Counted from the stretch's first letter, positions 26,989 to 36,777 are shown. The stretch: 64,000 nucleotides of DNA from an uncultured Muribaculaceae bacterium (GCA_947625935.1 CANQQE010000001.1:1-64000); one strand, 5' to 3'. The notes: generated from the sequence alone by a model not told the origin. A program made the numbers and translations.

Positions 26989-29900
26989 ATCTTATTGTTA
27001 TTATGCTTGGTTGAGAGATAATACAATATTGGTATCACTATCACGTTCAGTGCGGTCGACGACACGAGACCGCCGAGTATCACGATAGCCAATGGCGATT
27101 GTATCTCGTTGCCCGGCTCACCTCCGCGCAAAGCAAGCGGTATGAGGGCCAGGGCCGATGTCAGGGCGGTCATTATGATAGGGGTCAGGCGGTCGGCCGA
27201 TCCCTGGTATATGCGCTGCATGACGCCCGCGCCTTCATCGCGCAGATGGTTATAGCGCGACATAAGCAGCATCCCGTTGCGCGTCGTGATTCCCAACAGA
27301 GAGATAAATCCTATGATTGCCGGGATGTTGAGCTCACCGCCCGTTATGACTAATATCAGCACGCCTCCGATCATGGCCAAAGGCATATTGACGAGTATTA
27401 TCAGCGATTGCCCGACGTTTCTGAACTCGTTATAAAGCAGCATAAGGATTATCAGCAATGCGCCGATTGTGGCCCATCCGAGCGTTTTGGATGCTTCAGC
27501 CTCGCTTTCAAACTGCCCGCCGTAGGTGAGATAGTAACCCTCGGGGAGATTGACCTCATCCTCCACTCGGCCCTTGATGTCGTTGACGACCGAACGCAAA
27601 TCCCGTCCGTCCACGTTGGCCGAGATCACTATGCGGCGGCTGACGTTTTCGCGGTTGATGGTGTTTGGTCCCGAGGTCGAGACTATTTCAGCGACATCGC
27701 TCAGCGGTATTTTCCCCACATTGCTGTCAATCATCAGCGATGAAATGTTGTCTATGCTGTTGCGGCTGCTTTCGGCAACTTTCACGGTGAGGTCATAGGG
27801 CAGTCCGTTTTCATAGACCTGCGACACTGCTTCACCCGCCAATGCCACATTGATAAACCGTGTGAAATCCTTGACGGTTATGCCATATCTCGACAGCAAC
27901 TCGCGGCGCGGGCGTATGTCGATTTGCGGTCGTCCCACCTGCTGTTCTATGTTGGCGTCGACCACGCCGTCCACTTCAGGCAGCAGGTTCTTTATGTGCG
28001 ATCCTATCGAATATAGCTTCGACAGGTCATCACCAAACAGTTTTATGGCGATTTGTGCCTCTGTGCCCGACAGCATCGCATCGATGCGATGAGAGATTGG
28101 CTGACCTATCTCGATATTTGCTCCGGGGATTGTCGCCAGCTTCTCGCGCAGCTCTCTGACCACTTCGCCGCGCGACCGGCCGTCGAGGCGGTAGGGGGCT
28201 TCGATTTCCGACACGTTGACACCGAGAGAATGCTCGTCGAGCTCGGCTCGCCCGGTCTTGCGAGCCACTGTGGTGATTTCAGGGACCGACATTATTAGTT
28301 TTTCGGCATATCGTCCCACCTTGTCGCTTTCCTCAAGTGAAATTCCCGGCAGGGTGCTGACGTTGATGGTGAAAGAGCCCTCGTTGAACGAGGGGAGGAA
28401 GCTGCGTCCCAAAGTGAAAAACAAGGCCACCGACAGCAAAAACAATCCTCCCGTGCTACAGAGCACTAACCGGCGGTGTCCTAAGCTCCACTCAAGGCAT
28501 CTGTGATAGAGTTTTCCGAGTTTGCGGGTGAGCCATGGCTCGCGGTCAAGTGCGGCGGTGGCTTTTTTGCTCCCGAGCAGATAGCAGCAGAGCACCGGCG
28601 TTACCGTCAGAGCCACTACTGTCGATGCTATCAGTGCCACTATGAACGATATGCCCAATGGTATGAGCATACGACCCTCAAGCCCGCTCAGGAAAAAGAG
28701 CGGCAAGAAACTTGCTATGATAATCAGCGATGAATTGAAGATTGGCATCCTCACTTCGCACGACGCCTGATAGACCACCTCGCCGATTGGTTTGCGATCC
28801 CCCGGCTCCAGTGCGTGGTTGGCTCTTAGTCGTTTATAGACGTTCTCCACATCGACTATCGCGTCGTCAACCAGCGACCCTATGGCGATAGCTATGCCGC
28901 CAAGGCTCATTGTGTTGATGGTCAGACCCATGAAATGCAGCGCAAGCACGGCTATGATTATCGACAGCGGCAAGGCCACGAGCGATATGATGGTGGTGCG
29001 TAGATTCATGAGGAAGAAAAACAGCACCACAATAACCATCAGTGCCCCCTCAAACAATGACGACTGTAGATTTGAGATGGAGTTGTCTATGAAATCAGCC
29101 TGCTTGAAAATATCTGTCGATATGTTGATGTCAGTCGGCAACGACCCCTTCATTGTGGCGAGTTCGCTCTCAATCTTTTGGGTCAACGCTATCGTACCCA
29201 CCGACGGCTGTTTCGTCACGGTCACGAGCACTGCCGGCTTCGTTTTCTCCGAGGCGGTTCCGAGTCGGGGCGACTGGTTCCCGGTGGTCACTGTCGCTAT
29301 GTCGGCGAGTGTCACCATGCCTCCACCGCCGGTCGATTTGATTACGGCGGCTCCAAGCTCGTCGGTCGAGGTCGTGTTCACATCCCCCTTTATGAGATAT
29401 TCGTTCCCGTACTCATACAGAACCCCTCCCGATGAGTTGTCGTTTATCCCCTCTGTCGCATCCATTACCTCGGCGAGGGTGACGTCGAAATATTTCATCC
29501 GCTCCGGGTCGAGCTGTATCTGGTATTCCTTTATGTCGCCACCTATGACCGATACCTGCGACACCCCGCCTATCGACAGGAGCCGCGGGCGTATGACGCG
29601 GTCGGCTATGGTGCGAAGTTCCTGAAGCGATGTCGAGTCGGCGGTGAGACCTATGATCATGATTTCTCCGAGTATCGACGACTGGGGGCCGAGGGTGGGG
29701 GAGCTGACTCCCGGCGGCAGCGTTTCGGCTATTGCCGACAGCTTTTCCGACACTATCTGGCGTGCCTTGTATATATCCGTGCCCCAGTCAAATTCCACCC
29801 AGACCACTGAAAAACCGGTGGCCGACGACGACCTGACGCGTCTCACCCCCGTTGCTCCGTTTACTGCCGTCTCGACGGGGAAAGTGACGAGCTTCTCCAC

Positions 29901-30080
29901 CTCCTCGGGGGCGAATCCCGCCGCTTCCGTCATGACAACGACCGTTGGGGCGTTAAGGTCGGGAAAAATGTCTACCTCTGTTCTGATAAGTGTCAGCGAG
30001 CCGCCTAACAGTATCAGTCCCGACAGGATGAGAATCAACACCCTGTTGGCCAATGAAAAATGTATTATCTTGTTGAGCAT
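26985..30080 (-). CDS. heavy-metal efflux RND permease (CusA/CzcA family)
   Basis: Inner-membrane pump of 1031 residues, the length of HME-type RND proteins. It shows the N-terminal helix and FPDLNAPTVVV segment, the TM4 region SLGGIAIAIGSLVDDAIVD-VEN with the charged residues needed for proton transfer, and a late block GFISLLGITTRNGMLLMS typical of COG3696 transporters. It probably exports Cu, Ag, Zn or Co; sequence reading alone does not settle the metal. It lies between the adaptor and TolC genes, with a four-base overlap to the latter. Confidence 0.92.
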   Translation of the reverse strand: MLNKIIHFSLANRVLILILSGLILLGGSLTLIRTEVDIFPDLNAPTVVVMTEAAGFAPEEVEKLVTFPVETAVNGATGVRRVRSSSATGFSVVWVEFDWGTDIYKARQIVSEKLSAIAETLPPGVSSPTLGPQSSILGEIMIIGLTADSTSLQELRTIADRVIRPRLLSIGGVSQVSVIGGDIKEYQIQLDPERMKYFDVTLAEVMDATEGINDNSSGGVLYEYGNEYLIKGDVNTTSTDELGAAVIKSTGGGGMVTLADIATVTTGNQSPRLGTASEKTKPAVLVTVTKQPSVGTIALTQKIESELATMKGSLPTDINISTDIFKQADFIDNSISNLQSSLFEGALMVIVVLFFFLMNLRTTIISLVALPLSIIIAVLALHFMGLTINTMSLGGIAIAIGSLVDDAIVDVENVYKRLRANHALEPGDRKPIGEVVYQASCEVRMPIFNSSLIIIASFLPLFFLSGLEGRMLIPLGISFIVALIASTVVALTVTPVLCCYLLGSKKATAALDREPWLTRKLGKLYHRCLEWSLGHRRLVLCSTGGLFLLSVALFFTLGRSFLPSFNEGSFTINVSTLPGISLEESDKVGRYAEKLIMSVPEITTVARKTGRAELDEHSLGVNVSEIEAPYRLDGRSRGEVVRELREKLATIPGANIEIGQPISHRIDAMLSGTEAQIAIKLFGDDLSKLYSIGSHIKNLLPEVDGVVDANIEQQVGRPQIDIRPRRELLSRYGITVKDFTRFINVALAGEAVSQVYENGLPYDLTVKVAESSRNSIDNISSLMIDSNVGKIPLSDVAEIVSTSGPNTINRENVSRRIVISANVDGRDLRSVVNDIKGRVEDEVNLPEGYYLTYGGQFESEAEASKTLGWATIGALLIILMLLYNEFRNVGQSLIILVNMPLAMIGGVLILVITGGELNIPAIIGFISLLGITTRNGMLLMSRYNHLRDEGAGVMQRIYQGSADRLTPIIMTALTSALALIPLALRGGEPGNEIQSPLAIVILGGLVSSTALNVIVIPILYYLSTKHNNNKI

Positions 30081-30091
30081 GGCCGGTGGGA

Positions 30092-31279
30092 TTAATGGTT
30101 ATGTGAATGCCCCTCGGGGACTGCTCCGCTGCTCTCTGCGAGTTTAATCACCGTTGCCCCGGTGACGACAACCTTGTCGCCCGCCTTTATCCCCGACACT
30201 ATTTCCACTCTTCGTCCATCGTTCCCTCCGAGCTTGACAAGGCGTTTGTCATAGCACTCATGGTCGCCTCTGACGTAGACATAGTGGTTACCCTGCTGTT
30301 CGGTGACGGCACCCACAGGGACGGTTATCACATCCTGACGCGATGCGCCGATCAGATACACTTCCGTGAACGTTCCGGGCGCGATGCTGCCATTGTTGCT
30401 CATGGTGAAATATACCGGTGCGTATCCCCCTGAGCTTGCGGCGGTGATGCCGTCTGATAGCAAGCCCCCGTTGACCTCTGTTAGCGATATGGTGGAATCG
30501 TTGCTCGCTGTGCGGAAATTCGCGCTTGTGATTGTCGACAGGAAACTGCGGTTTCTGGCCGGCACATCGGCCCTGAGCGTAAGTCTTCGGTTTCCCGAAA
30601 TCTCGGCTATCGGTTGTCCGGCGTTGACATATTCCCCTTGTCTGACGAGCAGGCGCGTGATTACGCCGTCGATTGATGATGTCGCTCCGCTCCCCGACGG
30701 GCTTCCCCCATATGCCGCCCGTGCCTGTTCATATGCCGCTTTGGCGGCGTTGAAATCGCGCGTCGACACTATCCCCTCCTTATGGAGCGGTGTTATGCGG
30801 TCAAGTTCCCTTTTGGCGGCGTTGACTGCGGCCTGTGAGGCGGCGTTGGGGTCACCACCCGCTATCCCCTTTGATGAGATTGTGGCTATTGTCTGTCCGG
30901 CTCTGACGCGGCTGCCCTCGGTTGCGCCGCGCGACAGGGTCACTATACCTGCCGAGCGTGCCGAGACGGTTTGTTGTCCGTCGGGCGAAGGCACAATCTG
31001 CCCCGACACTTTAAGAACTTCGTGAAATTCGCTTGGGCTGACGGTTGCGACGCTGACACCCATATCGCGTGCTGTCTCCTCCGACAGTGTTATCTCACCG
31101 TCGTGATGTTTATGGGCTCCACCCTCGCTTTCTTCATGCTCATGGTCCGGGTCATGGGAGTCAATGTGTCCCGGATTTTCATGATGATGCCCGAGGCCGT
31201 CCTGCTCGGACGATTTGGCGCACGATGAATGCAGATATAAGGCAACGACGGCTATCGCTGCCAATTTATATGATTTCAT
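30092..31279 (-). CDS. RND periplasmic adaptor lipoprotein, His-rich (CusB-like)
   Basis: Membrane-fusion protein of 395 residues with lipobox HSSC (about Cys19). A His/Asp/Glu-rich stretch at about residues 30-62 (many H-H and H-E repeats) and a C-terminal HSHNH tail look like metal-binding extensions. Barrel-sandwich halves are visible at SARSAGIVTLSRGATEGSRV and TSSIDGVITRLLVRQGEYV, with a helical hairpin between them. It is cotranscribed with the RND pump 11 bases downstream and the His-rich small protein upstream. Confidence 0.9.
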   Translation of the reverse strand: MKSYKLAAIAVVALYLHSSCAKSSEQDGLGHHHENPGHIDSHDPDHEHEESEGGAHKHHDGEITLSEETARDMGVSVATVSPSEFHEVLKVSGQIVPSPDGQQTVSARSAGIVTLSRGATEGSRVRAGQTIATISSKGIAGGDPNAASQAAVNAAKRELDRITPLHKEGIVSTRDFNAAKAAYEQARAAYGGSPSGSGATSSIDGVITRLLVRQGEYVNAGQPIAEISGNRRLTLRADVPARNRSFLSTITSANFRTASNDSTISLTEVNGGLLSDGITAASSGGYAPVYFTMSNNGSIAPGTFTEVYLIGASRQDVITVPVGAVTEQQGNHYVYVRGDHECYDKRLVKLGGNDGRRVEIVSGIKAGDKVVVTGATVIKLAESSGAVPEGHSHNH

Positions 31280-31333
31280 GAGTTAATTTTTTATGATTTG
31301 ATAATTATGTAACAAAAAACTGATCTATACTTA

Positions 31334-31792
31334 TTACAAATTAACGTTTCGTGCCCGTATGGGTGGTGCCCTGAGTTGTGGCGCCACCTTTAGTGGTGTC
31401 GATGGGATTCTGCGTTCCTCCCCGGCATATATGGTGGTCTGTGGTTGGTGTGATGCACCGTCGATGGTCGCGCAAGGGCTGTTGATTGCTGCGGAATATG
31501 AATCGTGGCTTTGGTGGTCGCGTGTTAGCGGTGAATCATCGAGGTGCATGGCGCAATCATCGCCGCGGCTATTACCGTTATTGTGATTGTAATTATGATT
31601 ATGATGGCAATCTACTATTCCATGATGGCAACCAAGCCCTATGTCGGCCGACAATGACACCGATAGGAATATGTCGCCGTGACTGTTGTGGTGATGAAAC
31701 TGGACAACTGATCCCATGGCGATCGACATAGCCGCCACAATCGACAGCAGCGGGTATAAGCGATTCTTGATATGGAAGTTGACTTGTCTCAT
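31334..31792 (-). CDS. small His-rich membrane-anchored protein (DUF6769-like)
   Basis: Protein of 152 residues starting at the ATG at 31792; a start further upstream at 31837 would add 15 residues before the basic segment and lies within the promoter region. A single hydrophobic segment (about 13-31) is followed by HHHNSHGD, a CHHG motif and the cluster CHHNHNYNHNN, then a Ser/Pro/Thr-rich tail. It resembles the DUF6769 type found beside Cus operons in Bacteroidales. It leads the metal-efflux operon, so a role as a periplasmic metal-binding or metal-delivery protein is likely, but this is inference. Confidence 0.65.
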   Translation of the reverse strand: MRQVNFHIKNRLYPLLSIVAAMSIAMGSVVQFHHHNSHGDIFLSVSLSADIGLGCHHGIVDCHHNHNYNHNNGNSRGDDCAMHLDDSPLTRDHQSHDSYSAAINSPCATIDGASHQPQTTIYAGEERRIPSTPLKVAPQLRAPPIRARNVNL

Positions 31793-31800
31793 AATCGTTG

Positions 31801-31808
31801 CAAATTTA
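31801..31808 (-). promoter_or_regulatory. candidate -7 element for the His-rich/CusABC operon
   Basis: CAAATTTA reads TAAATTTG on the minus strand, matching TAnnTTTG. It would start transcription only a few bases before the ATG at 31792, giving a nearly leaderless message. The nearest CAAA further out (31835-31838) is spaced 26 bases, longer than usual, so the call is tentative. Confidence 0.3.
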
Positions 31809-31880
31809 ATAATTTTTTCGTGCAACTCAGTTGTCAAATTCTCCCCGTTCTCTTTTAGATACGCTTTGGTCTATGGCCCC

Positions 31881-31902
31881 AAATACCGACCATATGGTAT
31901 TT
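31881..31902. promoter_or_regulatory. operator-like inverted repeat
   Basis: AAATACC and GGTATTT form perfect 7-base arms separated by 8 bases, with a CCATATGG palindrome overlapping the spacer and right arm. It sits between the divergent promoters of the metal-efflux operon and the 1510-residue secreted protein. No regulator gene for it is visible in the window. Confidence 0.45.
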
Positions 31903-31936
31903 TGCATATTTTTACGATAAAAAATATTTCCAAAAA

Positions 31937-31967
31937 TTTGAAAATTTTGCGACAATTGCTACCTTTG
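31937..31967 (+). promoter_or_regulatory. promoter of the 1510-residue secreted protein
   Basis: TTTG at 31937-31940 and TACCTTTG at 31960-31967 are separated by 19 bases, a textbook Bacteroidota housekeeping promoter. The predicted start near 31974 leaves a leader of about 155 bases. Confidence 0.7.
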
Positions 31968-32130
31968 TGGCCGAATGAGTAGCTTAAAGTAGTGTTAAAC
32001 CTTGTTTAGCTGACATTATGATAAGATTTCTTTGAAAATTTTTATATCAAGTTGATGAACTGCCTCGCTGATAAAAGAGCCCTTGCGGCGCGGCGGTTGA
32101 CGATTAATTAATAGGGCTTATAGTTTTATT

Positions 32131-35100
32131 ATGAGAAAGTGCTATTCTCTAATTAGTGTTGCGGTTGCGGTCAGCTCGCTGATCGTGCCGCAAACTGCTT
32201 TAGCGCAGTACACGAAGGTACGCACGGCTGAATCTACGGCTAAGGTTGAAGCGAAGCAGGTAGATCCCCGTGTGAACTTGGAGATGACTGCCAAGTCATT
32301 CAATGGTTCTACTAAGTTTGCATCTGCCAAAAGCGTGCATTCCCCATTCATTTCGGCGGGTACACAAGCGGTTGCGTCAGTGTTGAGAGCCAATGCCTCA
32401 TCAGTGCTATATGGTACTGTTGTTTATAACGGCGAATGGTCGTCAGATGATCCTAAATTCGGCGTCTACTCGATGCCGGTTGGAGGTACTCCCTCGTTCA
32501 GCGAAGTGTTTGTCGACAAAGGCATGCAGATTTATAGCGGTTGCCTCGCCGGTGACGTTTATGTTACCACTGTCAAACAGTCAATTTTGGGTATAATAAC
32601 CGTCATTACCCATAACGTGTATGATGCTAACACCTGGCAACTCCTTTATTCAAAGGCTGGCAGCAATCAGACTCTTGCTCCCGATATGACTTACGACCCG
32701 GCGACTGATGCCATCTACGGTACATTTATCAATGCCGCAGGTAACGGGTATGTATTCGGCAAGTTTGATATCGACAACTGCACAGTCACTGAAATAGCTG
32801 CTGTTGACGCAGGTTTCAACGGTATAGCCACCGCTCCCGACGGGACTATCTACGGTATCACAGGCGCAGGTGCGCTTTACACAGTCAACAAGACCACCGG
32901 TGCAACTTCATTGGTGGGTGAGACCGGTCTTGCTACCGCTTATCTTGTGTCAGCAACCTGCGACCCGGTATCGGGAACTCTTTATTACACACTTAGCCCC
33001 GAGGATGAAACCGGCTGGCTTTACACGATTAATAAGGAGACGGCTGCGGCTACACCGGTCTATCAGTTCCCCGGCGACTCAGAGGTCGTTGGTCTCTACA
33101 TCCCGGCTCCCGCCGCTGAGGATAAGGCTCCCGCCGCTACTTCAGAGGTGGCTCTCGATTTCTCTCAAGGTTCATTGACAGGTAGCGTGAAGTTCACCGC
33201 CCCAATTTCACTTTATGACGGCACTGCTGTTGCCGCAGGAACAGAAGGGCTGACATACCACATCAAGGCCAACGGGGAGGAAATCGCCACAGCCGCCACT
33301 ACCTACGGTGCTGAGATTAATGCTCAGGTTACCCTTCCCACTGCCGGTGAATATAAGTTCATCGTTACCGTTTCCAATGAAGTAGGGGAGAGCCCCAAAA
33401 TGACTGCCAAGGCGTTTGTCGGCAATGACGTGCCTAAAGCTCCCGAAAACGTAGCTTTGGTTTATCAGGACGGCAAGATGAAACTCACTTGGGACGCTGT
33501 CACCGCTTCGGTTAACGGTGGATATGTTGATCCCGCTGCCATCACTTATACGGTTACACGTCTTAACGACAATGCAGTGGTTGCAGAAGGTGGCTCCGCT
33601 ACCTCATACGAGGAGGCAGTTGCCGAGCCCGAGGAACTTACTTCTTACCAGTACTCGGTGAAAGCCGTGTTCGCTGAATTCGTTTCTGCCGCTGCTGAAT
33701 CTAACGCTTGGACTCTCGGCTCTATCCTTCCTCCCTATAGCAACGGATTTGATGATGAAAGCTCGATTAACGGCTTCTCGATTATCGACGTTAACGGCGA
33801 CGGAAAAACCTGGAAATGGTATGACGGGGCTGTAAGAGCGCAGTACAACACGAAATTAGCTATGGACGACTGGTTTGTAAGCCCCGGTTTCAAACTTGAG
33901 GCTGGCAAATTCTATGGTTTTTCTGTAAAAGCTCGTGCAAATGGATCTTCCTACCCCGAGAAACTTGAAGTCAAAATGGGTTCAGCTCCCACCGTTGATG
34001 GAATGACTACCACACTTGTTCCTGTCACCACATTGGATAGCAAGGAGTTCGTGACATTGGAAGCATCTATTATACCTGAAACCTCCGGCGTTTACTACAT
34101 CGGATTCCATGGCGTATCAGATGCCGATATGTTCTATCTGTACATTGACGATTTCGTTCTCGGTGCCGCCAAAGATCTTGGAGCTCCCGCTGCCGCTACC
34201 GGCCTCGTGGTGACCCCCGATCAGACCGGTGCGCTTAAAGCTAACTTCGCGTTCACTACTCCCAACAAGAGCATCGCCGGTGATGAAATCACATCGTTGA
34301 CCAAGGTTGAGGTCTACAATGGTGAGAACCTTCTTAAAACGATTGAGAATCCCGCTTGTGGTGTCGTAATTGAAGAATCTTACGAAAACTTGACCAATGG
34401 CGTCAACACCTTCTCGGTTATCGCTTATAATGAGGCAGGTGCAGGTCTTTCTGCCGAGGCAAGCGCGTTTGTCGGTATCAATGTCCCCGGCGCTCCCGCA
34501 TCGGCTACCATCGAAGAAATTTCCGAAGGTACTGTAAAGGTAAGCTGGACTGCTCCCGCGGCCGATGTCGATGGCAAACCCTTGGATCCGGCAGTTGTGA
34601 CCTATGTCGTTGCCGAGTTGCAGGGTAGCTCATGGGTTCCTGTCGCTGAGGATATCACAGGCTACACTTGGGAGTATGCGGCGGTTCCCGCAGGTGAACA
34701 AGACTTTGTTCAGTATGCCGTGTATGCCGAAACCGCAGCCGGCACCGGTGAAGGCACTGCCACCGGCATGATTGCAGTCGGCACACCCTATGCGTTGCCT
34801 ATGGCTGAATCATTCGCTGAAGGTGGTTTGTCATACATCTGGGGCACCAAGAAGGTTGCAGGTTCAGGCTCTTGGAGTATCGCAACTGATGGCAAGACAT
34901 TCTCTGATGTGACATCTCAGGATGCTGACGGCGGCTTTGCCTACTTCAAAGGTCAGGCTCTTAATGATGAAGGTGCGTTGTTCACCGGAAAAATCAACAT
35001 CACCGGAACTGCTCCCGCACTTACATTCTACTATTTGCCGCTTGGCGATGACGATATCAACGAACTTCGCATAAAAGTTGATGCCGGTGAAGGCGAACAA

Positions 35101-36663
35101 TTAGTACAGACCGTCGTACAAACCGGCGAGATGGGCATCTGGAAAAAGGCTACTGTCAATCTCTCCGCATACATTGGTAAGACCGTACAGATTTATTTCG
35201 ACGCTATAACTCTCAAGAAGGTCTACACAATCGTGGACAACATCAAGATTGGTGAACTTCTTGCAAACAACCTGGCTGTGTCTTCATTCTCAGTTCCCGC
35301 ATCGGTTGCCGTTGGCGAAGCGTTCGGTATCGCTGTCACTGTTGAGAACTTCGGTACTCAGGCTGCTGATAGCTACACTGTTAACCTCTATCGCGACGGT
35401 GAGCTGTTCGCTTCTAAGGTTTCAGACGCTGCTTTGGCTTCCGGCGAGAAAGCTACATTTGATTTCGCTGATACACTCACTCCGCTTCAGGAAGGTGCAC
35501 ACGCCTACTACGCTGAGGTCGTTTACGCCGCTGACGAGGATACAAGCGACAACAAGTCGGCTACTTCCGATGTCACCGCTAAAGGCAACAACTACCCCGT
35601 AACCACTTTGACCGGTGAAAAAGATGCGGCTACCGGATTTGCTTCACTTTCTTGGGAAGCCCCCGTTCTTGGCTCAGGCGAGGCTATCGAGTTCACTGAG
35701 ACATTCGAAGATGAGGCTTATGAGAGCTTCACCACCGAGAGCTTCGGTCTCTGGACTTTGAAGAACTTCAACGATGCCAAGACCTACGCCATTCAGAATG
35801 CTACTTTCCCCGGAATGTCAGGTGTGTTCGGCTACATCTTGATGGATGCTGAGGCTGCCGGTCTCAGCGCAGGATATGCCGGCTACAACGGTAGTGCCGA
35901 CCTCAACTCAGGTGCCGGTCGTTGCGTTCAGGCTTTCGCCCACACTTCTGGTGCCAACGATGCTTGGCTGATTTCTCCGATGTTGAGCGGCGATGCTCAG
36001 ACCATCAAGTTCATGGCTGCTTGTCTCAATGACACTTACGGACCCGAGACATTCGAGGTGCTTTACTCTACAACCGACCAAGAGGTGGCAAGCTTCACCC
36101 TTGTTGAAGGTGCGTCTTACACCGCTACAGTTTCTTGGGTTGAATACACTGTCACGCTTCCTGCCGGTGCCAAGTACTTCGCAATCCGTTCCACCGCTAC
36201 CGATACTTTCGTGCTCTCCGTTGACAACATCACCTTCAAGGGTTATGTTAATCCCAACGCCGGTCTTGAAATCGTCGGCTACAACATCTATCGCGACGGT
36301 AAGAAGATCAACGACACTCCTGTGACCGAGACCAACTATCTCGACACTACGGCTCCTGACGGATTGCACACCTACGTTGTGACCGTTGTCTACAACCGTG
36401 GTGAGTCTAAACCCTCTAACGAGGTGACTGTAACAACTTCTGGTGTTGAGAATATCGATGCCGACGCTATCGGCGCGAAAGTGGCAGTCGAGGCTCGCAA
36501 CATCGTTATCACCGATGCTGAAGGTGCCGACGTGGTAATCGTTGCTGCCGACGGTAAGGTAATCTACACTGCTGCCGGCGAGGCTCGCACAGCCGTTGCT
36601 GTCGCTCCTGGAGTTTACGTTGTCAAGGTTGCCGCCAAGGTTGTCAAGGTGGTAGTCAAGTAA
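32131..36663 (+). CDS. giant modular secreted protein: FN3 repeats, choice-of-anchor J domains, T9SS-type C terminus
   Basis: Secreted protein of 1510 residues with a signal peptide ending near ALAQ. Residues about 85-330 look like a beta-propeller-type N-terminal domain. Then come paired FN3-like domains joined by AFVGNDVPKAP or AFVGINVPGAP, and three choice-of-anchor J (cleaved adhesin type) domains starting near 533 (YSNGFDDES), 889 (MAESFAEGG) and 1188 (FTETFEDEA). A CARDB-like domain lies at about 1045-1150. The last 70 residues (from about 1438) resemble a T9SS sorting domain, ending with GVYVVKVAAKVVKVVVK. It is very rich in Ala, Thr and Gly and has a strong promoter, suggesting an abundant surface adhesin. 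The ligand is unknown. Confidence 0.85.
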   Translation: MRKCYSLISVAVAVSSLIVPQTALAQYTKVRTAESTAKVEAKQVDPRVNLEMTAKSFNGSTKFASAKSVHSPFISAGTQAVASVLRANASSVLYGTVVYNGEWSSDDPKFGVYSMPVGGTPSFSEVFVDKGMQIYSGCLAGDVYVTTVKQSILGIITVITHNVYDANTWQLLYSKAGSNQTLAPDMTYDPATDAIYGTFINAAGNGYVFGKFDIDNCTVTEIAAVDAGFNGIATAPDGTIYGITGAGALYTVNKTTGATSLVGETGLATAYLVSATCDPVSGTLYYTLSPEDETGWLYTINKETAAATPVYQFPGDSEVVGLYIPAPAAEDKAPAATSEVALDFSQGSLTGSVKFTAPISLYDGTAVAAGTEGLTYHIKANGEEIATAATTYGAEINAQVTLPTAGEYKFIVTVSNEVGESPKMTAKAFVGNDVPKAPENVALVYQDGKMKLTWDAVTASVNGGYVDPAAITYTVTRLNDNAVVAEGGSATSYEEAVAEPEELTSYQYSVKAVFAEFVSAAAESNAWTLGSILPPYSNGFDDESSINGFSIIDVNGDGKTWKWYDGAVRAQYNTKLAMDDWFVSPGFKLEAGKFYGFSVKARANGSSYPEKLEVKMGSAPTVDGMTTTLVPVTTLDSKEFVTLEASIIPETSGVYYIGFHGVSDADMFYLYIDDFVLGAAKDLGAPAAATGLVVTPDQTGALKANFAFTTPNKSIAGDEITSLTKVEVYNGENLLKTIENPACGVVIEESYENLTNGVNTFSVIAYNEAGAGLSAEASAFVGINVPGAPASATIEEISEGTVKVSWTAPAADVDGKPLDPAVVTYVVAELQGSSWVPVAEDITGYTWEYAAVPAGEQDFVQYAVYAETAAGTGEGTATGMIAVGTPYALPMAESFAEGGLSYIWGTKKVAGSGSWSIATDGKTFSDVTSQDADGGFAYFKGQALNDEGALFTGKINITGTAPALTFYYLPLGDDDINELRIKVDAGEGEQLVQTVVQTGEMGIWKKATVNLSAYIGKTVQIYFDAITLKKVYTIVDNIKIGELLANNLAVSSFSVPASVAVGEAFGIAVTVENFGTQAADSYTVNLYRDGELFASKVSDAALASGEKATFDFADTLTPLQEGAHAYYAEVVYAADEDTSDNKSATSDVTAKGNNYPVTTLTGEKDAATGFASLSWEAPVLGSGEAIEFTETFEDEAYESFTTESFGLWTLKNFNDAKTYAIQNATFPGMSGVFGYILMDAEAAGLSAGYAGYNGSADLNSGAGRCVQAFAHTSGANDAWLISPMLSGDAQTIKFMAACLNDTYGPETFEVLYSTTDQEVASFTLVEGASYTATVSWVEYTVTLPAGAKYFAIRSTATDTFVLSVDNITFKGYVNPNAGLEIVGYNIYRDGKKINDTPVTETNYLDTTAPDGLHTYVVTVVYNRGESKPSNEVTVTTSGVENIDADAIGAKVAVEARNIVITDAEGADVVIVAADGKVIYTAAGEARTAVAVAPGVYVVKVAAKVVKVVVK

Positions 36664-36701
36664 CAGACAATTACAAGACTCTATAAATCCTAATCCGACG
36701 A

Positions 36702-36735
36702 GAGGGTCGAGGCCAACGCCTCGGCCCTCTTTTTT
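36702..36735 (+). terminator. rho-independent terminator after the giant secreted protein gene
   Basis: GAGGGTCGAGGC and GCCTCGGCCCTC form a 12-base stem (one G-T pair) with a CAAC loop, followed by six T. It lies 39 bases after the stop codon. Confidence 0.92.
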
Positions 36736-36744
36736 ATTCATACA

Positions 36745-36777
36745 TTTGCCCATAATCGCGAATTATGCGTAACTTTG
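36745..36777 (+). promoter_or_regulatory. glnS promoter
   Basis: TTTG at 36745-36748 and TAACTTTG at 36770-36777 with a 21-base spacer match the Bacteroidota consensus exactly. The predicted start near 36784 is about 23 bases before the glnS ATG. Confidence 0.78.

Larger units (their letters stand above)
31793..32130. other. divergent intergenic region between metal efflux operon and giant secreted protein
   Basis: 338 bases without a gene. It holds a -7 candidate for the leftward metal operon (CAAATTTA at 31801-31808), an inverted repeat at 31881-31902 that could be an operator, and a full promoter for the rightward 1510-residue gene. The remaining 150 bases upstream of that gene form a long leader with only a short hairpin near 32000. 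Confidence 0.6.

Noticed and set aside
31359-31982. Small plus-strand reading frames opposite and upstream of the His-rich gene
   Set aside because: They are open by chance opposite a real gene or in its promoter region and show no protein-like composition.
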